64,000 nt of DNA from Corynebacterium amycolatum (GTDB taxonomy: Bacteria > Actinomycetota > Actinomycetes > Mycobacteriales > Mycobacteriaceae). The translations under genes and the position numbers were made by a program. Below, piece after piece: positions 18,759 through 26,258 of this stretch; the stretch's first letter is position 1; each line of letters opens with the position of its first letter. The notes beneath the pieces are model-generated. The model saw only the letters and a list, made by a program, of their open reading frames with translations, did not search any database and was not told the origin of the DNA. Location of the stretch: assembly GCF_016889425.1 (NCBI RefSeq), contig NZ_CP069513.1, positions 682,001-746,000 on the forward strand, given 5' to 3'.

Positions 18759-19094
18759 TTGTCCACAGGCTAACGATGATTGTTGTGGATAAACCTGTGG
18801 GTAACTTGCCTGGCTGCCGTGGATAACTTTTCTGGAGAACGCGAGATTTTTATTAATTCATCGTTAATAATCTCCGCATGAGCAGCATCGATGCTAAAAG
18901 GGCAACAGAGGATTACATTTGTGCAGGATTAAGGCAAATATGTACTGACCTGCGTAGATAGAATATTTTCGGGTTGAAACTCCGCTACCCCCGTTAACAT
19001 TCAAGCGGCGGTTTAGGGTTACGGACCGTTCACCTGGACTTTTCTTGATTGTGCACATGTTCTCCCCAGGCCTATCCACAGGTGCTGTGGATAA
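18759..19094. promoter_or_regulatory. DnaA-box-like cluster and AT-rich inverted repeat upstream of dnaB
   Basis: Six 9-mers match or nearly match the actinobacterial DnaA box. On plus: TTGTCCACA at 18759-18767 and CTATCCACA at 19072-19080. On minus: TTATCCACA at 18784-18792, TTACCCACA at 18796-18804, TTATCCACG at 18818-18826 and TTATCCACA at 19086-19094. Between the groups, 18850-18881 is AT-rich and nearly palindromic (GAGATT...AATCTC around TTATTAA/TTAATAA). The 735-bp gap contains no gene. It could be a DnaA-responsive dnaB control region or an origin-like element. Confidence 0.6.
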
Positions 19095-19303
19095 CTTCGG
19101 GGATAAACGCCGTAGAAGATTGTTTTCTGGGGCCTTCAAGGGTACTTTTACAGGTCCGTCAATCCGCTCGAACAGGTATAACTGCGGTAGGTAGTCAGGT
19201 GTCCAGTGCTGGCGGTCGGAACAGACATATTGAATGTGACGGTCAGTCAGCAACAGGGTTGAAAAGGCACCTAAGTGGTCCAGAAGGGGAGGAGCTGCTC
19301 ACG

Positions 19304-20896
19304 ATGAGTCAGCCTGTAGGTGATGGTGGTCATTCAGGAGCAGGGGACGAGGCGTCGTCCTACTCGGTAAGTTCCCACGATGATTCTTTCGATGACGTTC
19401 CGCTGCCCCCGGAACCGCCGGTAGAGGATGCTCCACCGGAGGAGTATTCTTTCTCGCAGAGCTCGGGCAACGGATCGTCGGCAAGCGGATCTGGGGCGCG
19501 GGACTGGGAGCGAGACCGTGGTCGTGGCGCTCGTGCGAGTGCGGTCGCTGGCGCGACTTTTGAGCGCACGCCGCCGCACAATATCGAGGCGGAGCAGAGT
19601 GTGCTCGGCGCGATGCTGCTGAACTCAGAGGTCGTTGCGGATGTGTACGAGCAGCTGACACCGGAGGATTTTTACCGACCGGCGCACCAGACGATTTACT
19701 CGGCGATTTTGCACCTCTACGGTGAGTCCTCGGAAATTGACCCCATTTTGCTGGCAGGTCGTCTGGATCGAACTGGAGACCTGGAGCGCATCGGTGGTCC
19801 GCTGTACCTGCACACCTTGGCCTCCCTGGTGCCAACGGCGGCGAATGCGCAGTTCTATGCCCGCATTGTTGCGGAGAAGGCGACAATCCGTCGCCTGGTA
19901 GAGGCCGGCACGAAGATCGCCCAGATCGGCTATGCGGGCGCGGAGGACACGGAGCCGGAGCAGCTGGTGGATGAGGCGCAGCAGCTCATCTTCAGTGTTG
20001 GACGTGAGAACACGAAGAATGACTACGTTCCCATCGCCGATGTCCTGGATGACACGCTGGAGGAACTGGATCTTATTACCCAAAACGGCGGTCTGGCGCA
20101 GGGTGTGCCGACGGGGATTACCAACCTGGACAAGCTGACAAACGGTCTTCACCCAGGTCAGATGGTGATTATTGCGGCTCGCCCGGGTGTGGGTAAGTCC
20201 ACGCTGGCGATGGACTTCATGCGTTCGGCCTCGATTCGCAACGGCATGACCAGCGCAATTTTCTCGTTGGAGATGTCGCGCAATGAAATCATGATGCGCA
20301 TCATGTCCGCAGAGGCGAAGATCAACATGGCATCTTTGCGCTCCGGTGACCTGGATGAGCGGGACTGGACCAAGTTGGTCGAGGTCGGCGACAAGATCCG
20401 CGATGCTCCGCTGTTTATTGATGACTCGCCGAACCTGACCATGATGGAGATTCGCGCGAAGGCACGTCAGCTGAAGCAGAAGCACGATCTGAAGATGATC
20501 GTGGTCGACTACCTGCAGCTGATGAGCTCGGGTAAAAAAGTCGAGTCCAGACAGCAAGAGGTCTCGGAGTTCTCCCGTCAGCTCAAGTTGTTGGCGAAGG
20601 AACTCGAGGTACCGCTGATTGCAATTTCGCAGCTGAACCGTGGTCCGGAAGCTCGCACGGATAAGAAGCCACAGGTCTCGGACCTGCGTGAGTCGGGCTC
20701 ACTGGAGCAGGATGCCGATATCGTCATGCTGATTTACCGGCCGGACTCGCAGGAGGCTGACCATGAACGTGCTGGTGAGGCGGATATTATCGTCGCAAAG
20801 CACCGTGGTGGACCGACCGGAAGCATTGCTGTGGCCCACCAGCTGCACTACTCCAGGTTCGCCAACCTGGCGGAGGAGCCCAGCGGTTCTCTCTAG
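19304..20896 (+). CDS. dnaB: Replicative DNA helicase DnaB
   Basis: A 530-residue hexameric helicase that unwinds DNA at the fork. The first 85 or so residues are a Ser/Pro/Asp-rich extension. The N-terminal collar domain then starts at PPHNIEAEQSVLGAMLLN. The RecA-like motor has Walker A ARPGVGKSTLAMDF, Walker B-type LKMIVVDYLQLM and the motif ISQLNRGPEARTDKKP. No intein interrupts it. The ATG follows GGGGAGGAGC; the open frame upstream of it is non-coding. Confidence 0.96.
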   Translation: MSQPVGDGGHSGAGDEASSYSVSSHDDSFDDVPLPPEPPVEDAPPEEYSFSQSSGNGSSASGSGARDWERDRGRGARASAVAGATFERTPPHNIEAEQSVLGAMLLNSEVVADVYEQLTPEDFYRPAHQTIYSAILHLYGESSEIDPILLAGRLDRTGDLERIGGPLYLHTLASLVPTAANAQFYARIVAEKATIRRLVEAGTKIAQIGYAGAEDTEPEQLVDEAQQLIFSVGRENTKNDYVPIADVLDDTLEELDLITQNGGLAQGVPTGITNLDKLTNGLHPGQMVIIAARPGVGKSTLAMDFMRSASIRNGMTSAIFSLEMSRNEIMMRIMSAEAKINMASLRSGDLDERDWTKLVEVGDKIRDAPLFIDDSPNLTMMEIRAKARQLKQKHDLKMIVVDYLQLMSSGKKVESRQQEVSEFSRQLKLLAKELEVPLIAISQLNRGPEARTDKKPQVSDLRESGSLEQDADIVMLIYRPDSQEADHERAGEADIIVAKHRGGPTGSIAVAHQLHYSRFANLAEEPSGSL

Positions 20897-20904
20897 GTTC
20901 CTGG

Positions 20905-20942
20905 CCTAGCCACCCAGAATTAGTGCAATCCGGGTGGCTAGG
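20905..20942. terminator. Hairpin after dnaB
   Basis: An 11-bp perfect stem CCTAGCCACCC/GGGTGGCTAGG with a 16-base loop, 8 bases past the dnaB stop. There is no T-run, so it may be a terminator or an mRNA-end stabiliser. Confidence 0.6.
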
Positions 20943-21038
20943 TAAGGTGAGTGACAGTCAATGGGGCGAGTTTTCGTGTGTTGACGGTTTTGAAGGTTTT
21001 GAGGGTTACGCGGAGTCGTCGGGAAGCGGGGAAGCACT

Positions 21039-22235
21039 ATGTCACCAACTGCCGCTCCCGCGGCAGCGGAAGCCAAAGCTAAAAGGCATAAGAGTGCGCC
21101 GAAACAGCGCGTCGGCTGGGTAGATGCGGCCAAGGGGCTGTGCATTCTATTGGTTGTGCTTGGCCATGCCATCACAGAGCTGCAAGCGCACGGTTACTAC
21201 ACGGCGCAGTGGGCGGGGATTAACTTCTTCCTCGGACCAATCCGTATGCCGCTGTTTTTCCTGCTATCTGGTCTGTTCGCCGGCAAGGCACTCAAGGAGT
21301 CGTGGCATAAGTTGGCCAATCGCCGAATCTGGGTGATGGTCTATCTCTACGTGATTTGGGTTCCACTGCGTGACTTCGTGCTTTTCCTCATGCCATATAC
21401 GCACGTGGATGCCGATGGCATCGTGTCTCCGCCGTCGATTGCGGACCGCGGCGCGTGGGGGCCGCGGATTTACAACACGCTTCACGCGGTCATCGAGCCA
21501 ACTTCTTACCTGTGGTTCCTGTGGGCGCTGGCGCTATTTGCAATTCTCACACGAGCATTCCGCTGGGTACATCCGGTGATTCAGCTCATCGTTTCAGGCC
21601 TCATTAGTGCATGGGCGCCTTTTGCCTCATCCAGCTGGTCGTGGGACTTTGTCAGCAAGATGCTGTTCTTCTACGTGCTGGGCATGTACGGTGCGCCCTG
21701 GATCTTCCGGATGGCACAGCGTCGCAGCGGCCTCTCACTGCTAGTGACGCTGACGGCGTTCCTGTCGGTGGCAATCTGGGTGCAGGCGACCTACGCGAGC
21801 TTTAACGAAGGCAACGTCGGCTTCACCCACGTGTACCTGTCCACCACTGGCGCACTGGCTGCAATCAATGTTATGGCGATGCTGCAGAACACTCGCCTAG
21901 TTGTGCCCTTTGAAAAGATTGGCGGCCGAACGCTGCCTATCTTCCTCATGCACATTCCAATGTTGGTTGTGGTCATGATTATTTGCGACCTCATCCTGCC
22001 GAAGGACCCACACTTGGTCATCATGACGCCGCTGGTGGCCATCATCGCGGCGATGCTGTGTCTCGGTCTGCACAGGTTGCTGCTTGCCATCGGTGCCGGA
22101 TGGCTCTTCGTCCGTCCTGCTTGGGTAGTGCGCATGACTACGCCGGGACAGCGTGCTCTTCAGCGCAGCCAGAATCTTCCCTCCCAGCCTGAAGGCGAGG
22201 CTCTGCGTCAACCAAAGAGCGAACCTGCTTCCTAA
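21039..22235 (+). CDS. Acyltransferase 3 family membrane protein
   Basis: A 398-residue polytopic protein with about ten hydrophobic segments. The N-terminus RVGWVDAAKGLCILLVVLGH carries the family histidine, and FFLGPIRMPLFFLLSGLFAG is the second conserved block. Such enzymes acetylate or acylate sugars and other envelope components. In corynebacteria they may modify arabinogalactan, lipoglycans or exported metabolites; the substrate here is not deducible. GGGGAAGC precedes the ATG. The N-terminal Lys/Ala-rich 25 residues are cytosolic. Confidence 0.88.
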   Translation: MSPTAAPAAAEAKAKRHKSAPKQRVGWVDAAKGLCILLVVLGHAITELQAHGYYTAQWAGINFFLGPIRMPLFFLLSGLFAGKALKESWHKLANRRIWVMVYLYVIWVPLRDFVLFLMPYTHVDADGIVSPPSIADRGAWGPRIYNTLHAVIEPTSYLWFLWALALFAILTRAFRWVHPVIQLIVSGLISAWAPFASSSWSWDFVSKMLFFYVLGMYGAPWIFRMAQRRSGLSLLVTLTAFLSVAIWVQATYASFNEGNVGFTHVYLSTTGALAAINVMAMLQNTRLVVPFEKIGGRTLPIFLMHIPMLVVVMIICDLILPKDPHLVIMTPLVAIIAAMLCLGLHRLLLAIGAGWLFVRPAWVVRMTTPGQRALQRSQNLPSQPEGEALRQPKSEPAS

Positions 22236-22324
22236 TTCAGCTCAACAAGGCGGTAGCGTGGAACCGAGAGCCGATCAGGCGGCAGAAGTGACACAGAGAA
22301 TAGCCATAAAGAAATGAGAAAGCC

Positions 22325-23173
22325 ATGCGTCTAGCAACGTTGCGATACCAGGGTGCAACCCGCGCCGCTGTTCTCGGCGACGGCGTAGCGGTCCTTTTTG
22401 ATGACCACTGTCTCGGAGATGTGTTAGCGCGGCCAACGTGGCGTCGTGAAGCGGAAGAACTCTTGGCGGAGGCGGGGGACAACCCTGACAACGTCATGGC
22501 GGAGAGCGCGTGGGCGTTCGCACCGCTGATCACGCGGCCGGGCAAGATCGTCTGTGTTGGCCTGAACTATGCCGCGCACATCGATGAGATGGGACACCAG
22601 CGCCCCGAGGTGCCGACGCTATTCGCGAAGTTTGCCGATGCCGTCGCCGGTGCGAAGGATGATATCCGAGTGCCGGAGGCCTGCGCGGAAAAGCTCGATT
22701 ATGAAGGCGAACTCGCGGTTATCGTCGGCGAGACCTGCTTGCGGGTGTCGGAGGAGCAGGCGCAGGACGCTATCGCTGGGTACGCGATTATGAATGACTT
22801 CACCCAGCGCGATTTCCAGTACGCCACCGCGCAGTGGCTACAGGGGAAGACGTTGCAGCGCGCCAGTGCTTTCGGTCCGTGGATGCTCACAGCCGATGCT
22901 TTCGATGCGGACTCCGCACGGGTGCGCACATATGTCGACGGAGAGCTGCGCCAGGATGCCCCGATTGCGGACCTTGTTTTCTCCCCGGCGATGTTAATCG
23001 CCTACATCTCACAGTTCGTGCAGCTGAACCCGGGCGATGTCATCTCCACGGGAACGCCGGCGGGTGTTGGCCACGGCATGAGCCCGCAGACCTACCTTCA
23101 GGATGGTCAGGAAATGATTATCACCATCGATGGCCTGGGTAAACAGATCAACACCGTCCGCATCAACCACTAG
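22325..23173 (+). CDS. Fumarylacetoacetate hydrolase family protein
   Basis: 282 residues. A short N-terminal domain (MRLATLRYQGATRAAVLGDG) precedes the FAH fold, with VCVGLNYAAHIDEMG and the metal-binding region LDYEGELAVIVGE. The catalytic C-terminal block includes PGDVISTGTPAGVGHGMSP. Such proteins cleave or isomerise 2,4-diketo acids, or decarboxylate oxaloacetate. The exact substrate is unknown and no aromatic degradation genes lie nearby. Confidence 0.9.
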   Translation: MRLATLRYQGATRAAVLGDGVAVLFDDHCLGDVLARPTWRREAEELLAEAGDNPDNVMAESAWAFAPLITRPGKIVCVGLNYAAHIDEMGHQRPEVPTLFAKFADAVAGAKDDIRVPEACAEKLDYEGELAVIVGETCLRVSEEQAQDAIAGYAIMNDFTQRDFQYATAQWLQGKTLQRASAFGPWMLTADAFDADSARVRTYVDGELRQDAPIADLVFSPAMLIAYISQFVQLNPGDVISTGTPAGVGHGMSPQTYLQDGQEMIITIDGLGKQINTVRINH

Positions 23174-23315
23174 CACGCGCCGCTTTACGACGTCCCCGCG
23201 AACCCGGCGGGAATGAATCGACCCCCGCGTGCGTTGTGGGAGACTAACGGGTAAAAACCTACGTAAAGAACGTGAAGTTAGAACACGACGTTAAAGAGTA
23301 AGAGGAGTTAGACCC

Positions 23316-23696
23316 ATGGCAACTGTTGATATTACGAACGAGACTTTCGCTGAGACTATTCAGAACAACGACATTGTGCTCGTTGATGCCTGGGCATCCT
23401 GGTGCGGTCCGTGCCGCCAGTTCGCCCCGATTTATGAGAAGGCTTCGGAGAAGCACTCAGAGGTAGTGTTCGCAAAGCTGGACACCGATGCCAACCAGGA
23501 GGTTTCGGCCGCCCTGGGCATTCAGTCGATTCCGACGCTGTTTGTTTTCCGCGAGGGAATCCTGCTGTTCCAGCACTCTGGTGTGCTGCCTGAGACCGCT
23601 CTGAGCGACCTGGTTGGCCAGGCTTCGGAGCTGAACATGGATGATGTCCGTGCGCAGATTGCCGAGCAGGCCGCACAGGATAGCGCTACCGAGTAA
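23316..23696 (+). CDS. Thioredoxin family protein
   Basis: 126 residues with a thioredoxin fold and the active site WCGPCRQFAP at about residues 30-39. The conserved cis-proline region QSIPTLFVFREG follows. The C-terminal tail is about 15 residues longer than in E. coli TrxA. No signal peptide, so a cytosolic disulfide reductase. AGAGGAG precedes the ATG and a strong terminator follows. Since the main trxA in corynebacteria is usually beside trxB near oriC, this may be a secondary thioredoxin. Confidence 0.93.
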   Translation: MATVDITNETFAETIQNNDIVLVDAWASWCGPCRQFAPIYEKASEKHSEVVFAKLDTDANQEVSAALGIQSIPTLFVFREGILLFQHSGVLPETALSDLVGQASELNMDDVRAQIAEQAAQDSATE

Positions 23697-23752
23697 ATTC
23701 TGCGATTTAGTCCGCATACTGTGCGTTTTCCAACTTGGAGCACTGCCGGATA

Positions 23753-23786
23753 AGCCCCCGCGCCTCAAGCCCGCGGGGGCTTTTTG
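23753..23786 (+). terminator. Terminator after the thioredoxin gene
   Basis: A 10-bp GC stem AGCCCCCGCG/CGCGGGGGCT (23753-23762, 23772-23781) with a T5 tail. Confidence 0.92.
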
Positions 23787-23789
23787 TAT

Positions 23790-25091
23790 CTAGTCCGCGC
23801 GCTGGCCACGAATGAGCCAGCCAATACCAAAGCCAGCGAGTGCCGCTACTAGTGCCCACAGGGCTGGAGCGACTTTGTTTGAGTCCTCCTCAATCGACAG
23901 TGCCGCGCTGGTGCGGGCATGCTTTGTCTCCTTCTCACCTGTTGGCAGAACCTGCCCGCCCGGGAACACGTGCTTGACAGCTTCGGTGAGGTCGTTGGCG
24001 GTCAGGTTTTTGCCCAGAACCGCGATAGCGTAACGGTCATCGTCGCCAAGGAATCCGGCAGTGGTGTGCTGCTCTTCGTACCAACCGGATTTGTTGGCAA
24101 TCGTTTCCTTCGGTAGCGCTGCACGCAGACCGAAGTTCTGGTCTGCATCGCCGTAGGAGTAGCGCGGCAGTGAGTACATCAGCTGACGCATGTATTTGGT
24201 CTCCGTGTCGCTCAGTCCGCCTTCTTCGCTCAGCATGCGGTCAAAGTAGGCGACCATGTCGGCTGGCGTACTAGTGGTGGCTCCCCACATAGGCGAGCCG
24301 ACGGTCTTATCCGACAGGCCGTAGCGCTGCCGGACATTGTCAACGATGCGTACACCGCCGTAGGAATCCCACAGCTCGTCAGTTGCTTCGTTGTTGGAGT
24401 ATCGAATCATGTCGTCGCGCAGCATGGCGTCAGGGTTGCCCTCAACCGGCATATCGCCCTGGCCAGCGACGATCTCGTCCTTCTTCGGCTGTGTGTAGTT
24501 GGAGTAGGCCACGACATCGGCGATGAATACCTTCATCAGGCTGGCGAGGCGAAAAACATCATCACAGTGTGCGTTGCAGATGAACTCACCGGTCTGGCGA
24601 TCCAGGATGCCCATGCCGAGCATGCCGCCCTTAGCATCAAACTCCTCGGTCACTTGGTCGAGACGAGTTTGGACGCCAAGGCCCCACTGGGTCTTCGCCC
24701 CCGGCACAAGTGGGGGAAACGCCTTCGGCTCACTTTTCGCAGTGCTTTCCGACGGCTCCGTTGAGGACGTTTCCGATGTCGTTGAAGAGGTTTTCTCAGT
24801 CGACTTCTCAGGCGACTGTTCCGCCGACTTCTCTGTGGTTTTTCCTGTGCTCTTCTCGGGAGTCTTTTCAGCTGGCTTTTCGGTGGTCTTCTTGGTTTTT
24901 GCGTCGGAGGGCTTAGTCGGCTCCGTTGAGGATGGAGCTGCGACGACTACCTGCGAAAATGCGCCGGTATCGGTGGAGTCAGCAGTTGCGGTGACTGTCG
25001 CGTTAGCCAGCGGCGCAGTTGCTGACAGAGTAATTACCGCGGCGAGACTCGCGGCAAGTCCGCGGTACGCGCGTTGAGGGCAATGAACCAT
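23790..25091 (-). CDS. Secreted, membrane-anchored SxxK serine hydrolase (beta-lactamase-like)
   Basis: 433 residues. An N-terminal signal sequence (about residues 1-32) is followed by a low-complexity Thr/Glu/Lys/Pro/Ser region (about 55-125) with repeated TTEK and PEKS units, likely a wall-spanning stalk. The hydrolase domain has SLMK at 184-187 (SxxK), YSNN at 231-234 (SxN) and KSG at 334-336, the three class A beta-lactamase/PBP motifs. A single hydrophobic helix near 404-425, then RGQRAD, anchors the C-terminus. The order of features suggests an envelope enzyme facing outward. It could be a beta-lactamase or a D,D-peptidase; the Glu of the omega loop could not be assigned. Confidence 0.8.
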   Translation of the reverse strand: MVHCPQRAYRGLAASLAAVITLSATAPLANATVTATADSTDTGAFSQVVVAAPSSTEPTKPSDAKTKKTTEKPAEKTPEKSTGKTTEKSAEQSPEKSTEKTSSTTSETSSTEPSESTAKSEPKAFPPLVPGAKTQWGLGVQTRLDQVTEEFDAKGGMLGMGILDRQTGEFICNAHCDDVFRLASLMKVFIADVVAYSNYTQPKKDEIVAGQGDMPVEGNPDAMLRDDMIRYSNNEATDELWDSYGGVRIVDNVRQRYGLSDKTVGSPMWGATTSTPADMVAYFDRMLSEEGGLSDTETKYMRQLMYSLPRYSYGDADQNFGLRAALPKETIANKSGWYEEQHTTAGFLGDDDRYAIAVLGKNLTANDLTEAVKHVFPGGQVLPTGEKETKHARTSAALSIEEDSNKVAPALWALVAALAGFGIGWLIRGQRAD

Positions 25092-25164
25092 GTTTAGAGA
25101 GTTTACAACTCTGGGGGAGTCTTGCTTGTCGGTAACCAGCTCTTTCCGTTTGCCGAGAGAGAGC

Positions 25165-25183
25165 GAGCTAGCTCACGTACAAT
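25165..25183 (+). promoter_or_regulatory. Palindrome and -10 upstream of pspA-like gene
   Basis: The perfect palindrome GAGCTAGCTC (25165-25174) is followed by a -10-like TACAAT (25178-25183), about 70 bases before the PspA ATG. The arrangement suggests regulated transcription, but the regulator is not identifiable. Confidence 0.35.
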
Positions 25184-25252
25184 TTTTTAAGAGATGGAAT
25201 CTTCTCGGTTCCGATTAGTTATTCCGCATATGTTGAGGAAGGTTGGATTTGC

Positions 25253-26080
25253 ATGGCTAATCCATTTGCCAAGGGCTGGAAGTACATGATGTCTTCGTTC
25301 GATAAGAAAATCGAGGACAATGCGGATCCGAAGGTTCAGATTGCACAGGCAGCTGAGGCCGAGCGTCAGCGCCATCAGGAGATTCAGCGTCAGGCTGCGG
25401 CTATCATCGGCAACCGCAATCAGCTGGAAATGCAGCTGGGGCGGTTGACCTCCGAGCGTGACAAGATTACCGAGAACACCCGCCAGGCACTCGCCAATGC
25501 GGATCAGGCTCGTGCCAAGGGCGATGAGGCCACTGCACAGAAGATGGAAAGCACTGCTGAGGCGTTTGCCACCCAGCTGGTGAATGTTGAAAAGGAGCTG
25601 GAAAATACTACGCAGCTCCACCAGCAGGCCGTATCTGCTGCTGAGGAGGCACAGCGTCAGGCGCAGCAGTCGCAGGCTCGCTACGAGCAGATTAAGCAGG
25701 ATATCCGCAAGCTGGAGTCGCAGGCGGATCAGGCCAAGATGCAAGAGACCGCGTCGAAGACTCTCCAGAGCATGCAGGGTATTTCCGAGGATCCGAATGT
25801 GCCGACTTTAGATTCGGTCCGTGAGAAGATTGAAGGTCGCTACGCCAATGCGTTGGGCGCTCAGGAGCTCGCGGAATCCTCACAAGCAGGTCGCATGGCT
25901 GAGATCGAGACTTCGACTCGCGATGCCGCTGCCGACATGCGCCTGGCCGAAATTCGTGCCCAGATGAATAATGAAAGCGCTGCTCTCGAATCCGGTTCTG
26001 CCGCGAAGGATAATGCCGGCGAGCTGGAGTCCGCCGAGGCCGTTGAGGACACCACAACGGACGCAGACGAAGCGAAGTAG
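25253..26080 (+). CDS. pspA: PspA/IM30 family membrane-stress protein
   Basis: A 275-residue, almost entirely helical coiled-coil protein rich in Gln, Glu, Ala and Lys. It begins MANPFAKGWKYMMSSFDKKI, including the amphipathic N-terminal helix and the EDNADPKVQIAQAAEAE segment typical of actinobacterial PspA. These proteins assemble on the inner membrane face and protect it under envelope stress. The tail (last 30 residues) is acidic. GAGGAAGG precedes the ATG. The gene is convergent with the NYN-domain gene, and palindromic element B lies between them. Confidence 0.9.
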   Translation: MANPFAKGWKYMMSSFDKKIEDNADPKVQIAQAAEAERQRHQEIQRQAAAIIGNRNQLEMQLGRLTSERDKITENTRQALANADQARAKGDEATAQKMESTAEAFATQLVNVEKELENTTQLHQQAVSAAEEAQRQAQQSQARYEQIKQDIRKLESQADQAKMQETASKTLQSMQGISEDPNVPTLDSVREKIEGRYANALGAQELAESSQAGRMAEIETSTRDAAADMRLAEIRAQMNNESAALESGSAAKDNAGELESAEAVEDTTTDADEAK

Positions 26081-26110
26081 CCTTCACCAGTTGCCAACAA
26101 TCGCCAACAA

Positions 26111-26181
26111 GAAAGTGTCGGGGTTTATGGCAGTCTGAGCGGGAAAAACCATCCTAAAATGCCATAAACCCCGACACTTTC
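26111..26181. repeat. 71-bp palindromic element, copy B
   Basis: Perfect 22-base arms (26111-26132, 26160-26181) start GAAAGTGTC and end TTATGGCA, with a 27-base loop, the same geometry as copy A at 9614-9684. The tenth arm position is a G-C pair here and T-A in copy A, a compensatory change. It lies in the convergent gap between the pspA-like and NYN genes. Confidence 0.85.
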
Positions 26182-26258
26182 TCGCGTCAGCCGCACCAGC
26201 AGCGACAGTAGCGCCAGTAGTGCTGAAGCCATCGAAACTGCCGAAGCCGTGAGGCGCG

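Noticed and set aside
19625..20557. A 310-codon minus-strand frame
   Set aside because: It lies opposite the dnaB motor domain and is a shadow.
23790..25091. Lipoprotein reading of the serine hydrolase because of Cys4
   Set aside because: The cysteine precedes the hydrophobic segment and is not in a lipobox.
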